Source: Rhodocyclaceae bacterium (GTDB taxonomy: Bacteria; Pseudomonadota; Gammaproteobacteria; Burkholderiales; Rhodocyclaceae). Taken from it: a stretch of DNA of 64,000 nucleotides. Shown here piece by piece: positions 49,383-58,042 of this stretch. The position numbers and the translations under genes are program-made. The stretch's first letter is position 1. Every line of letters begins with the position of its first letter. The stretch lies in assembly GCA_019455325.1 (NCBI GenBank), contig JACFMQ010000005.1, positions 62,001 to 126,000 on the forward strand, in the 5' to 3' direction. The notes under the pieces were generated by a model. It had not been told where the DNA came from. It searched no databases and was given only the letters and a program-made list of their open reading frames with translations.

Positions 49383-50932
49383 ACCTCGCCCAACTGCTCG
49401 CGCGTTCGGCGCGGACCTTTCCAGAGCGGCCCGCAGTCATGGCCGGCCCCCGCCTGCTGCATACCTATGCCGGGCTGGCCGCGCGCTCGGCCCGGCTGGC
49501 CGGCTTTCTGCGGCGCAACCTCAGGCTGGAGCCCGGGGAGCGGGTGGCCATCCACATGACGAACTGCCCCGAATACCTCGAATGCCTTTACGGGGTGCTG
49601 TGGGCGGGGCTGGTGGCGGTGCCGATCAATGCCAAGCTGCATCCGCGCGAGACGGCCTTCATCCTCGCCGATGCCGGCGCCCGCCTGGCGTGCGTGTCGC
49701 GCGATCTGGCGGAGGGACTGGGCGCCTGCCTCGGCGGCAACGGCGGCGTGCTGCCGACGCTGGTGCCCGGCGACGCGCTGTACACCCGTGCGGTGTCCGC
49801 CCTGGCGATTCCGGTACAGGAACGTCTGCCCGATGACCTGGCCTGGCTGTTCTACACCTCGGGTACGACCGGCAAGCCCAAAGGGGTGATGCTCAGCCAC
49901 CGCAACCTGCTGACGATGACGTCCTGCTTCTTCATGGACGTGGACCCGGTCGCCGAGGCCGATGTGGCGGTCTATGCGGCACCGTTGTCGCACGGCGCCG
50001 GCCTCTACAGCTTCCCCTACGTGCTGCGGGGCTGCCGCCACGTCGTCCCGGAGTCCGGAGGGTTCGATCCGGCCGAGCTGATCGCGCTTGCGGCCCGGGT
50101 TGGGCGGCTGGCCATGTTCGTCGCGCCGACCATGGTGAAGCGGCTCACCGACCGGGTGAAGCAGGCGGGCAGCGATCCGTCGGGTTTCCAGACCATCGTC
50201 TACGGCGGTGGTCCGATGTACGCCGAGGACATCGCCGAGGCGCTCACGGTGATGGGGCCGCGCTTCGTGCAGATCTACGGCCAGGGCGAATCGCCGATGA
50301 CCATCACCGCGCTGTCGCGCGCCATCCTGGCCGACCGCAGCGATCCTGCCTGGGCGTCGCGCATCGCCTCGGTCGGGGTCGCGCAGTCGCTCGTCGAAGT
50401 CCGCATCGTCGATGCCGAGGGTCGGCCGCTGGCGAACGACGAGGTTGGCGAGGTGGTGGTCCGCGGCGAGACGGTGATGGCGGGCTACTGGCAGCAGCCC
50501 GAGGCGAGCGCGGCTGCGCTGCGTGGCGGATGGCTGTGGACGGGCGACATAGGGGCGATGGATTCGCACGGCTTCGTCACGCTCAAGGATCGCTCCAAGG
50601 ACGTGATCATCTCGGGCGGCGCCAACATCTACCCGCGCGAGGTGGAGGAGGTACTCGTCACCCATCCTGCGGTCAGGGAGGTGTCGGTGGTCGGCCGGCG
50701 CGACGAGGACTGGGGCGAGGTGGTGATTGCCTTCGTGGTGGTCGATCCGGAGGCCGGCGTCGCTGCCGAAGAACTGGACCGCCACTGCCTGGACCGCATC
50801 GCCCGCTTCAAGCGGCCCAAGGAATACCGCTTCGTCGCCGCCCTGCCGAAGAACAACTACGGCAAGGTGCTGAAGACGGCCCTGCGCGAAATGCTGGAAG
50901 ACACGGCAGCGGCGCCGTCCTGCCGCGTTTGA
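49379..50932 (+). CDS. AMP-forming acyl-CoA ligase (3-oxoacid/benzoylacetate-CoA ligase candidate)
   Basis: 517 residues of the ANL superfamily. The P-loop YTSGTTGKPKGVMLSH starts near residue 158. The later motifs include YGQGESPM, WLWTGDIG, KDRSKDVIISGGANIYPREVEE in segments, and the C-terminal catalytic lysine in PKNNYGKVLK near residue 500. It activates a carboxylic acid to its CoA thioester with ATP in the cytoplasm. It is coupled to the thiolase by a 4-bp overlap. Given the carboxylase operon, a 3-oxoacid such as benzoylacetate is the likely substrate (compare the Bal enzyme of Aromatoleum), but this is inference. Confidence 0.85.
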   Translation: MNLAQLLARSARTFPERPAVMAGPRLLHTYAGLAARSARLAGFLRRNLRLEPGERVAIHMTNCPEYLECLYGVLWAGLVAVPINAKLHPRETAFILADAGARLACVSRDLAEGLGACLGGNGGVLPTLVPGDALYTRAVSALAIPVQERLPDDLAWLFYTSGTTGKPKGVMLSHRNLLTMTSCFFMDVDPVAEADVAVYAAPLSHGAGLYSFPYVLRGCRHVVPESGGFDPAELIALAARVGRLAMFVAPTMVKRLTDRVKQAGSDPSGFQTIVYGGGPMYAEDIAEALTVMGPRFVQIYGQGESPMTITALSRAILADRSDPAWASRIASVGVAQSLVEVRIVDAEGRPLANDEVGEVVVRGETVMAGYWQQPEASAAALRGGWLWTGDIGAMDSHGFVTLKDRSKDVIISGGANIYPREVEEVLVTHPAVREVSVVGRRDEDWGEVVIAFVVVDPEAGVAAEELDRHCLDRIARFKRPKEYRFVAALPKNNYGKVLKTALREMLEDTAAAPSCRV

Positions 50933-50945
50933 GTGATGCGATCCG

Positions 50946-50993
50946 CCCGGCGGCATCGAATGGTCCGTTCACTGCCCGCCTTGAATTCGAACG
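50946..50993 (+). promoter_or_regulatory. Activator-binding dyads upstream of CoA-transferase promoter
   Basis: CCCGGCGGCATCGAATG (50946-50962) and CGCCTTGAATTCGAACG (50977-50993) each keep seven of eight bases of the shared right half ATCGAACG, with starts 31 bp apart. They lie about 100-145 bp upstream of the sigma-54 promoter. The left halves are degenerate. Confidence 0.5.
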
Positions 50994-51091
50994 AAGCCTG
51001 GTCGCGATCGACCGCAAACGAAACGACGACGCGGCTCGCCGGAATCCGGCTTCGGGTTCGTTCTTGTTTTGAATCAGGTGGTTGGCCGTTC

Positions 51092-51107
51092 TGGCACTGC
51101 CTTTGCT
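51092..51107 (+). promoter_or_regulatory. Sigma-54 promoter of the CoA-transferase operon
   Basis: TGGCAC-TGCCT-TTGCT is a perfect match to TGGCAC-N5-TTGCW, 93 bp before the GTG start. An IHF-like AATCAGGTGGTTG (51072-51084), nearly the same as that before the thiolase promoter, is just upstream. Confidence 0.88.
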
Positions 51108-51199
51108 GTGCAAGTCATGCGGGCGGAAATGCTCCGCGCGGGAATTCCGGCCAATGCGAATTCCGGGAAACGGCGCAACTCAAATCGAAGGAATGCAAA

Positions 51200-51922
51200 G
51201 TGTCTTCAAGAAAGCGATATCCGACGGCAGCTTCGGCATTGAAAGACCTGCTGCACGATGACATGACGATCATGTCGGGCGGCTTCGGCCTGTGCGGCAT
51301 TCCCGCCATTTTGATCGACGCGGTGCTCGAATCCGGGGTGAAGGGGCTGACCCTCATCTCGAACAATCCGGGCAGCGATGGCTTCGGTCTCGGCAAGCTT
51401 TTCGACACCCGCCAGGTGCGCAAGCTGATTTGCTCCTATGCGGGCGAGAATGCCCAGTTCGCGCGCCAGTACATGGCCGGTGAAGTGGAAGTGGAATTCA
51501 ACCCGCAGGGCACCCTGGCCGAGCGCATCCGCGCCGGCGGTGCCGGCATTCCCGCCTTCTACACCCCTACCGGCATCGGCACGGTAATCGCCGAAGGCAA
51601 GCCGACGGCCGAATTCGACGGCAAGACCTATGTGCTCGAGCGGGGCCTGCGGGCGGATCTGGCTCTGGTGCACGCCTGGCAGGGCGATACCGAGGGCAAT
51701 CTTGTCTATCGCATGACGGCGCGCAACTTCAACCCCATGATGGCTACGGCTGCAGCCGCGACTGTGGCTGAGGTCGAGCAACTGGTCGAGCCGGGCGCAA
51801 TGGCTCCGGACCATATCGTCACGCCCGGCATCTATGTGGATCGCATCGTGCTCGTGGAGAGGGTCGACAAGCGGATCGAACAGCGGACGGTGCGCCGTCG
51901 CACGGCCTTGGCGGAGGAGTGA
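51200..51922 (+). CDS. 3-oxoacid CoA-transferase subunit A
   Basis: 240 residues from a GTG preceded by AAGGAA. MSGGFGLCGIP is the CoA-binding glycine-rich loop of family I alpha subunits, followed by LTLISNNPG, a LAERIRAGGAGIPAFYTPTG segment and NLVYRMTARNFNP. It pairs with the next gene product to move CoA, usually from succinyl-CoA or an acyl-CoA, to a 3-oxoacid such as acetoacetate. As a member of the sigma-54 regulon here, it probably activates the carboxylation product. The gap to subunit B is 3 bp. Confidence 0.92.
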   Translation: MSSRKRYPTAASALKDLLHDDMTIMSGGFGLCGIPAILIDAVLESGVKGLTLISNNPGSDGFGLGKLFDTRQVRKLICSYAGENAQFARQYMAGEVEVEFNPQGTLAERIRAGGAGIPAFYTPTGIGTVIAEGKPTAEFDGKTYVLERGLRADLALVHAWQGDTEGNLVYRMTARNFNPMMATAAAATVAEVEQLVEPGAMAPDHIVTPGIYVDRIVLVERVDKRIEQRTVRRRTALAEE

Positions 51923-51925
51923 GAA

Positions 51926-52561
51926 ATGGCCTGGACAAGAGATCAAATGGCGGCACGTGCCGCCCGGGAATTGCGTGACGGCTATTACGTCAACCTGGGC
52001 ATCGGCATTCCCACCCTGGTGGCGAATCACGTGCCGCCCGGCATGTCCATTCAGCTCCAGAGCGAGAACGGCATGCTCGGCATGGGCCCTTTCCCGTGGG
52101 AAGGCGAGGAGGATGCCGACCTGATTAACGCCGGCAAGCAGACCATCACCACGCTGCCGACCACCAGCTTTTTCGACAGCGCCACCTCCTTCGGCATGAT
52201 CCGCGGCGGCCATATCCAGCTGTCCATGCTGGGGGCGCTGCAGGTGTCGGAGAAGGGCGACCTGGCGAACTGGGCCGTGCCGGGCAAGATGATCAAGGGC
52301 ATAGGCGGCGCGATGGATCTGGTGGCCGGGGTCGGCCGCGTCGTGGTGATCATGGAACACACCGCGCGCGGGGAGCCCAAGATCGTCCGCGAGTGCTCGC
52401 TGCCGCTGACCGGGACGGGCGTGGTGGATCTCATCGTGACCGATCTCTGCGTATTCGAAGTGCGCGACGGCGGTCTGGCGCTGGTCGATCTCGCGCCGGA
52501 TACCAGTGTGGACGATGTGAGGGCCGCCACCGCCGTCGATTTCGTCGTCGCCCTGCAATAG
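51926..52561 (+). CDS. 3-oxoacid CoA-transferase subunit B
   Basis: 211 residues. The catalytic glutamate E47 is in the conserved [10 protein letters not shown] motif. [31 protein letters not shown] and [15 protein letters not shown] are further family motifs. It forms the beta subunit with the preceding gene product. The two together match the form of ScoAB/PcaIJ-type transferases. Having both this enzyme and an AMP-forming ligase gives two routes to 3-oxoacyl-CoA. Confidence 0.93.
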   Translation: MAWTRDQMAARAARELRDGYYVNLGIGIPTLVANHVPPGMSIQLQSENGMLGMGPFPWEGEEDADLINAGKQTITTLPTTSFFDSATSFGMIRGGHIQLSMLGALQVSEKGDLANWAVPGKMIKGIGGAMDLVAGVGRVVVIMEHTARGEPKIVRECSLPLTGTGVVDLIVTDLCVFEVRDGGLALVDLAPDTSVDDVRAATAVDFVVALQ

Positions 52562-52624
52562 GCGTGCAGTCCGCCGCCTTGCAGGTGCGGGCATTTTCCC
52601 GCCACTGCACGCTTTTAGACAGGG

Positions 52625-52665
52625 CGTTCGATAATCGGACTACACCAGCGTTCGATTATCGAACG
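52625..52665 (+). promoter_or_regulatory. Best-conserved pair of activator-binding dyads (regulator promoter)
   Basis: CGTTCGATAATCGGACT (52625-52641) and CGTTCGATTATCGAACG (52649-52665). The second is a perfect palindrome about its central T. Starts are 24 bp apart and lie 75-115 bp upstream of a sigma-54 promoter. As the strongest copies in the window they define the motif, and suggest autoactivation of the regulator gene. Confidence 0.8.
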
Positions 52666-52739
52666 TCCCTCGTCACCTAGCCCCTCACCACGAAGCTGAA
52701 GGCGGGTGAATCCGCCTCCTTGTCAATCATTTGTCGGAT

Positions 52740-52755
52740 TGGCGCAGAATTTGCT
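52740..52755 (+). promoter_or_regulatory. Sigma-54 promoter of the activator gene
   Basis: TGGCGC-AGAAT-TTGCT differs from the consensus at one base. It lies 284 bp before the regulator ATG, leaving a long leader with several hairpins, such as TCCCG-TTTG-CGGGA near 52862-52875 and a GTGCC/GGCAC pair at 52908-52937. No gene is seen in 52562-53038. Confidence 0.75.
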
Positions 52756-53038
52756 GGGTCCGAACATCGGTCTGCACGGCGCTTGATTTTTGCGCGGATC
52801 GAGACCAGTCTGACAAGCCATCCCGGTCTGTCAAGACGGGGCCGCGTGCCGAGACACACGCCGGTCCCGTTTGCGGGAACAACACGGGATCGAAGAAGCG
52901 GTCGTGTGCCGGTGCCTCGGCGGAGGCACTCCGGCACGGGGACACGGCCAGGAGACATGAGAGAACTGCACGCGGCGTACGGACCGGAGGTCCGCAGCCG
53001 ACGACGCAGTCAGCGTATCGGCACAAAGGAGGGTGGAC

Positions 53039-55054
53039 ATGCCTGCCACTATTTCAGGCCAGATGTTTTCCGTTCCGGAAAACGATGGCCGCATCATGGC
53101 CTCATGGGAGCACTTCGTTAATGGGGGTGAGGCCGGGTCGGACGCACTGCGCCGGCTGATAGACGATTCGTGGCGCCGCTGCTTTGGTGCCAGCGTGGAT
53201 CCCGGGTGCTTTCAGGCGCCACCGCCGGTCGGCGACGACTCCCTGCACTACCTGTGCGACGAATCCTCCGATCTGCTGACCGCCAGCGCCCCGGTAATGG
53301 CCTCAGCGCGGGATTTTCTGTCCGAAACCGGGACGGTGATGGTTCTGACCAATCACAGCGGCACCATCCTCAGTCTTGAAGGCGACATGTTCACCCGCGG
53401 TGCCGCGGAGAGCGTGCATCTCCTGTCCGGTGCGAACTGGAGCGAACTGGCCTGCGGCACCAATGCCATCGGCACTGCGCTCGAGATCGGCCAGCCGGTG
53501 CAGATCCACTCGGCGGAGCACTACTGCGCCGGCATCAAGCGGTGGTCCTGTTCGGCAACGGTGATCCGCGATCCATATGATGAAACGATACTCGGCGTGG
53601 TCGACGTGTCCGGACTGTCGGCCTCCTACAGCCGCCACAGCTTGGCGCTGGTGGTGGCTACCGCGGGGCGGATCGAGAACCGGCTGGCGCGCATGGAGAT
53701 GGCTGTGCGTTACCGGCTGCTCGAGACCTGCGTCGATCGTCTGTCGCCGTCGGCTCTGGACGGCGTGATCGTGTTCGACCGTCGCGGCCGCGCGATCAAG
53801 GCCAACCCGCGGGCGTCGACGGTCATGGCCGACCTCGCCGGATGCTCGTCTGCCGGCGCGTTGGACGCGCTGACGTTGAAGTGGAAGCAGACCGAAGGGG
53901 TAGCGGAGGGATTGCCCGATTGGATAGACCGGAACTGGCTGGAGCCGGTGATCATTGGCGGGGAGCTCCTCGGTACCGTCTTAACCCTGCCGAGCCGCCA
54001 TCCCCAGGCCGGCAGCCTGTCCCGGTCGGTACCGCTGTACTTCGGCGAAGCCGTCGAAAAGGGCGCCTTCGAGAAGGTCGTGGGTGCGTCGTCGGCGCTG
54101 ATGCAGGCCGTCGGCCGGGCGCAGCTGCTGGCAAAATCGCGCGTGCCCGTGCTGCTACTGGGTGAAACCGGCGTGGGCAAGGACGTTTTCGCGCGCTGCA
54201 TTCACGAATCCGGTGCGACCAAGGGCGGCCCTTTCGTCGCCCTCAACTGTGGCGGGTTTTCGCGCGAGCTGCTGACCAGTGAACTGTTCGGCTACACCGA
54301 GGGCTCGTTCACCGGCGCGCGCCGTGGCGGCATGATTGGCAAGATCGAGGCCGCCAACGGCGGCACCCTGTTCCTGGACGAGATCGGCGAGATGCCGATC
54401 GACTTGCAGCCGCATTTCCTGCGTGTGCTGGAAGAAGGCGAGGTCTATCGCATCGGCGAGAACAAGCCGCGCAAGGTGAATTTCCGCCTCATCGCCGCGA
54501 CCAACCGCGATCTACGCAGGGAAATCCAGGCCGGCAGTTTTCGCATGGACCTCTTCTACCGGGTGGCGGTGACGAGCATCAGCATTCCGTCGCTGCGCGA
54601 TCGTCCCGGCGACATTCCCCTGCTCGGCGACCATTACCTGAAGGCGCTGGCGCAGCAGCACGGGCTGGGGCCGCGGACGCTGTCGGCCGGCGCGGCCGAA
54701 CGCCTGGCGCAATACGGCTGGCCGGGGAACATCCGCGAGTTCCGCAACGTCATCGAAAGCATGCTGCTGACCTCGCAGGCGAGCGTCCTTACCGAAGCGG
54801 ACCTGCCGCTCGACATCCGGGCGGCGCTGGAGATCGCGCCGCAGGGTGACCCGGATGCGCCGTGCGATGCGCGCGACCTGACCTGCCTGGAAAGTGCGGA
54901 GCGCGAGGCCATCCTGCGTGCAATCAAGGCCTGCCGCGGCAACATGACGGCCGTTGCGCGCGAACTGGGCATCGCCAAAAGCACCGTCTACGCAAAGCTC
55001 AAGCGCTTCGGCCTGGAAGCCTATGTGGACGATCTGCGCAACTATCGCGTCTGA
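53039..55054 (+). CDS. AcoR/AcxR-like sigma-54-dependent activator
   Basis: 671 residues. A GAF sensor domain (about 75-215, with [19 protein letters not shown] and the C-rich [12 protein letters not shown]) is followed by a PAS-like region (about 230-320) and the AAA+ domain. That domain has Walker A GETGVGKD near 374, the sigma-54 contact loop GSFTGA near 421, and Walker [14 protein letters not shown] Fis-type helix-turn-helix ends it ([20 protein letters not shown]). The ATG at 53039 has GGAGG 6 bp upstream; an in-frame GTG at 53033 falls within that site. The GAF domain probably senses the ketone or a product. It should act at all the -24/-12 promoters of this cluster. Confidence 0.92.
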   Translation: MPATISGQMFSVPENDGRIMASWEHFVNGGEAGSDALRRLIDDSWRRCFGASVDPGCFQAPPPVGDDSLHYLCDESSDLLTASAPVMASARDFLSETGTVMVLTNHSGTILSLEGDMFTRGAAESVHLLSGANWSELACGTNAIGTALEIGQPVQIHSAEHYCAGIKRWSCSATVIRDPYDETILGVVDVSGLSASYSRHSLALVVATAGRIENRLARMEMAVRYRLLETCVDRLSPSALDGVIVFDRRGRAIKANPRASTVMADLAGCSSAGALDALTLKWKQTEGVAEGLPDWIDRNWLEPVIIGGELLGTVLTLPSRHPQAGSLSRSVPLYFGEAVEKGAFEKVVGASSALMQAVGRAQLLAKSRVPVLLLGETGVGKDVFARCIHESGATKGGPFVALNCGGFSRELLTSELFGYTEGSFTGARRGGMIGKIEAANGGTLFLDEIGEMPIDLQPHFLRVLEEGEVYRIGENKPRKVNFRLIAATNRDLRREIQAGSFRMDLFYRVAVTSISIPSLRDRPGDIPLLGDHYLKALAQQHGLGPRTLSAGAAERLAQYGWPGNIREFRNVIESMLLTSQASVLTEADLPLDIRAALEIAPQGDPDAPCDARDLTCLESAEREAILRAIKACRGNMTAVARELGIAKSTVYAKLKRFGLEAYVDDLRNYRV

Positions 55055-55088
55055 TATCGCTCCGGCGTCCTGATCGTCGCGCTGATCC

Positions 55089-55117
55089 ATCCGCCCCTGC
55101 AGCCGTCGGGGGCGGAT
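55089..55117 (+). terminator. Hairpin after the activator gene
   Basis: ATCCGCCCC and GGGGCGGAT form a 9-bp perfect stem with an 11-base loop, 35 bp after the stop. There is no clear U tract. Confidence 0.5.
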
Positions 55118-55217
55118 GAAATCCCCGGCGCCGCCGCATCCGAACGGCGCGTTCGCGCCCTTGCCGCGGCCCGGTAATTCCGGCCGGCCTGCCGGCAGTC
55201 TCATTCCATTCCGTTTC

Positions 55218-55254
55218 GCCCTTGCCCCGCGCCATTTGCCGCGGGCGCAAGGGC
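55218..55254. other. Very stable hairpin between activator and carboxylase genes
   Basis: GCCCTTGCCCCGCG pairs with CGCGGGCGCAAGGGC, with one unpaired base around an 8-base loop. It is followed by TATTCAATT. It could terminate read-through into the apc promoter region in either direction. Confidence 0.5.
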
Positions 55255-55341
55255 TATTCAATTGCCTCGCCGAACCTCCGTCGTCTGCCGGGCGTCGCGC
55301 CGATTGACCGATTCAATTCCGGATATTGCGTCGCATCAATC

Positions 55342-55358
55342 AAACCGGAAATCGAACG
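55342..55358 (+). promoter_or_regulatory. Activator-binding site upstream of carboxylase promoter
   Basis: AAACCGGAAATCGAACG contains the full right half ATCGAACG of the shared motif, with a diverged left half. A weaker copy, CGATTCAATTCCGGATA (55309-55325), lies 33 bp before. The site is about 105-120 bp upstream of the sigma-54 promoter. Confidence 0.6.
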
Positions 55359-55461
55359 CTTTATCTGGAGGAAAAACGCGTTTGATTTGAAGGCTATTCC
55401 CAATGAATTAAAAACTCATTGAAAACAATTGGTTGGTTGATCTGCTCCAGCTTTCGAAAAT

Positions 55462-55477
55462 TGGCACGGGGCTTGCG
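55462..55477 (+). promoter_or_regulatory. Sigma-54 promoter of the carboxylase operon
   Basis: TGGCAC-GGGGC-TTGCG matches the -24/-12 core perfectly, 151 bp before the first carboxylase gene. The DNA between site and promoter is AT-rich, compatible with IHF bending, though no exact IHF consensus is present. Confidence 0.88.
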
Positions 55478-55627
55478 ATAAGAGTTTTCGGAAGGTCCGG
55501 TTTCGTCGATTCAGTCCGTTGTGTCACGGCTGCGGCGACGAAATCTGGAATCCAGACGATCCGAGTACCAGGAACGGAAGTCGGAAGAATCTCAATCCAC
55601 GAACGAGATGGCAGGAGGTAATGCAGC

Positions 55628-57565
55628 ATGGCATTGCAAATCAATATCGATAACGGTGGGACACTCACTGATATCTGCATCATGGCCGATGATGCGGTCA
55701 GGAAGACCAAGGTGCTGACCACGCCTTATGACCTGAGCAAGTGCTTTTTCGAAGGCCTGCAGAAGGCCTCCGGGGTGCTCTACGAGACCCCGGACGTCGG
55801 GCGCCTCCTCGAGGAAGTCGACCTGATCCGCTACTCGACGACGCAGGGCACCAACGCCATCTGCGAACGCAAGGGTCCGCGCCTGGGCCTGATCATCGAT
55901 GCCGGCGCACGCGATCTACCGGTGCGGCTGGCCGAGCACGATCCAGAGGTGTACGAGGCGCTGGTCGGCGACCGTGTCGCCTTCCTCGATGCCGCGGTGG
56001 TTTGCGGCGACAGCGCGGACGTCGACGTGGTGAAGGCGATCAACCAGCTCACCGCCGCCGGTGCCAACCGGCTGGTGGTCAGCTTCGGCGGCAGCGCCTT
56101 CCGCGAGGTGGAAGAGCGATTCCGCAAGGTGGTGTTGCGCAAGTATCCGCGCCACCTGCTGGGCGCGGTGCCGGTGCTCTACGGCAGTGATCTGACCACG
56201 GACCGCGACGTCGTCCGCCGCACCTGGACGGCGTTGATCAACTCCTTCCTGCATCCGGCGATGGAAGCCTTCCTGTTCAACGCCGAGAACCGCCTGCGCG
56301 CCTATCGTACGAAGAACCCGCTGCTCATCTTCCGCAACGATGGCGATGCTTCGCGGGTCGCCAAGACAGTGGCGATCAAGACCTACAGCTCCGGTCCGCG
56401 CGGCGGCATGGAGGGCATGAAGTCCTTCGCCCGGCTCTACGGCATGTCCGACGTGGTCGCCATCGACGTCGGCGGCACCACCACCGACATCGGCCAGTGC
56501 CTGAACGGCAAGGTGGCCGAGGTGCAGCGCGGCCACGTCGAAGGCATCAGCGTGTCCTTCCCGCTGTGCGAAATCATGAGCGCCGGTGCGGGCGGCAGCT
56601 CCATCTGCAAGGTGGTCAACAACCGTATCGTGATCGGCCCCGAGAGCGTGGGCGCGGTGCCTGGGCCGGCGGCCTTCGGCCGCGGCGGCAAGGAAGCCAC
56701 CATCACCGACACCAGCCTGCTGTGCGGCATCTTCGACCCGAAGTCCTACTTCGGCGGCGGCATGGCGCTCGACCTCGACCGCGCGGCGACAGCGGTGAGC
56801 CTCAACATCGCCCAGCCGCTCGGCGTTGGCCTGGACGACGCGCTGCTGCAGATGGAGCACGCCTACGAGGAGAAGATCGCAGTCGAGCTGCACCGCTTCA
56901 CCAAGGTCTCCAAGGACACCGTGATGCTCGCCTTCGGCGGAGCCGGCCCGCTCAATGCGTGCGGTGTCGCCGAGAAGGCCGGCATCGACCGGGTCGCGGT
57001 GCCCAAGCTGGCGGCCGTGTTCAGCGCCTTCGGCATCGGCTCCTGCGACATCTCCCAGCGCTACGCGGTCGCGCTCGACGACCGCAGCACCGCGGGCCTG
57101 GGTGAGGCACTCGCCGGCCTCAAGCTCAAGGCGGCGCGCGACATGTTCGCCGAGGGCTTTGCCGAAGGCCAGTACGACATCGAAGCCTGGCTCGCCGGTG
57201 AGATGGAGGATGGCAGCGAGCTGAGCTGCCCGCTCGCGGACGGTGCCGATTTCCCGCCGGAGTTGGCCCGCGCCAGCACGGTGGAACTTGGCCTGCGCGC
57301 GGTCAAGCCGCTGCGCGCCGACGCCGGCAAGGCCGCCCGCTTCGCGCCCGCCCAGGTGGCCACGGCAGCGGGGACGCGCAAGGTTCTGAGCCGCGGCAAG
57401 GGCCGCATCGACATCCCCGTCTATCGCCTTGCCGACCTCGCCACAGGCGACCACGCGAGCGGCCCGGCGATCGTCGAGGAAGACTTTTTCACGTGCCACG
57501 TGCTCGATGGCTGGAGCTTCGTCATCAGCGATGCGGGCGACATCATGCTGAACAGGAAGGCCTGA
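55628..57565 (+). CDS. apcA: ATP-dependent ketone carboxylase subunit, HyuA-like (ApcA-type)
   Basis: 645 residues, about 70 kDa. It has the hydantoinase A/oxoprolinase fold, with ASKHA-type ATP-binding elements at the start (QINIDNGGTLTDICIMADD; note NGG instead of the usual VGG) and at VVAIDVGGTTTDIGQCLNG near residue 278. SAGAGGSSICKV and a C-terminal ASGPAIVEEDFFT complete the family pattern. Size and gene order equal ApcA, one of two related kinase-like subunits of acetophenone carboxylase. The ribosome-binding site AGGAGG lies 9 bp upstream. The next gene starts 3 bp later. Confidence 0.8.
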   Translation: MALQINIDNGGTLTDICIMADDAVRKTKVLTTPYDLSKCFFEGLQKASGVLYETPDVGRLLEEVDLIRYSTTQGTNAICERKGPRLGLIIDAGARDLPVRLAEHDPEVYEALVGDRVAFLDAAVVCGDSADVDVVKAINQLTAAGANRLVVSFGGSAFREVEERFRKVVLRKYPRHLLGAVPVLYGSDLTTDRDVVRRTWTALINSFLHPAMEAFLFNAENRLRAYRTKNPLLIFRNDGDASRVAKTVAIKTYSSGPRGGMEGMKSFARLYGMSDVVAIDVGGTTTDIGQCLNGKVAEVQRGHVEGISVSFPLCEIMSAGAGGSSICKVVNNRIVIGPESVGAVPGPAAFGRGGKEATITDTSLLCGIFDPKSYFGGGMALDLDRAATAVSLNIAQPLGVGLDDALLQMEHAYEEKIAVELHRFTKVSKDTVMLAFGGAGPLNACGVAEKAGIDRVAVPKLAAVFSAFGIGSCDISQRYAVALDDRSTAGLGEALAGLKLKAARDMFAEGFAEGQYDIEAWLAGEMEDGSELSCPLADGADFPPELARASTVELGLRAVKPLRADAGKAARFAPAQVATAAGTRKVLSRGKGRIDIPVYRLADLATGDHASGPAIVEEDFFTCHVLDGWSFVISDAGDIMLNRKA

Positions 57566-57568
57566 CAA

Positions 57569-57967
57569 ATGAAAGTACCGATGACTGAATACCTGTGCGT
57601 CGACCTCGACTCCGAAAAGTGGGAGTGCCGCGTGTGCAACCACGAGATCGGTCCGGCGACCAAGGGCTACAAGGAAGGCATGCTGGTCTACGACCGCGAC
57701 CCGCGCGAAATCCATCCACCCATCATTGATCCCGAGAAGTACCGCTTCACCTTCAGTCCCGATCCCGAGTGGGTGCGCATCCTCGAGTACTACTGCCCGC
57801 ATTGCGGAACGATGGTCGAGACCGAGTACGCCGTCCCCGGCCATCCGCCGCTGCACGACATGCAGCCCGACCTGCCCGCGCTGCGCGCGCAGTGGGCCAA
57901 ACGCGGCGAGGTCACGGTGCCGGTGGTCGGCCCCGCGGTGACGGCCGATCAGGGCCACAGCCACTAA
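57569..57967 (+). CDS. apcB: Small zinc-binding carboxylase subunit (ApcB-type)
   Basis: 132 residues, about 15 kDa. Two CxxC pairs, C20-C23 (ECRVCNHEIG) and C76-C79 (YYCPHCGTM), form a probable zinc ribbon. The rest is charged, with a WVRILEYYCPHCG strand, and ends in a histidine-containing tail (GHSH). It corresponds in size and place to the gamma-type subunit of acetophenone carboxylase, and more distantly to the gamma subunit of acetone carboxylase. It lies between the two HyuA-like genes in one operon. Confidence 0.78.
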   Translation: MKVPMTEYLCVDLDSEKWECRVCNHEIGPATKGYKEGMLVYDRDPREIHPPIIDPEKYRFTFSPDPEWVRILEYYCPHCGTMVETEYAVPGHPPLHDMQPDLPALRAQWAKRGEVTVPVVGPAVTADQGHSH

Positions 57968-58042
57968 GCCCCATTCAAGCGCCGGACAGGAAGGCCGCCC
58001 GCGATCCGGGCGGCCCCGGCGGAACAGAATCAAGGAGATAGC

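Noticed and set aside
53033-53038. GTG start for the sigma-54 activator
   Set aside because: The GTG lies inside the AGGAGGG ribosome-binding site that is well spaced for the ATG at 53039.
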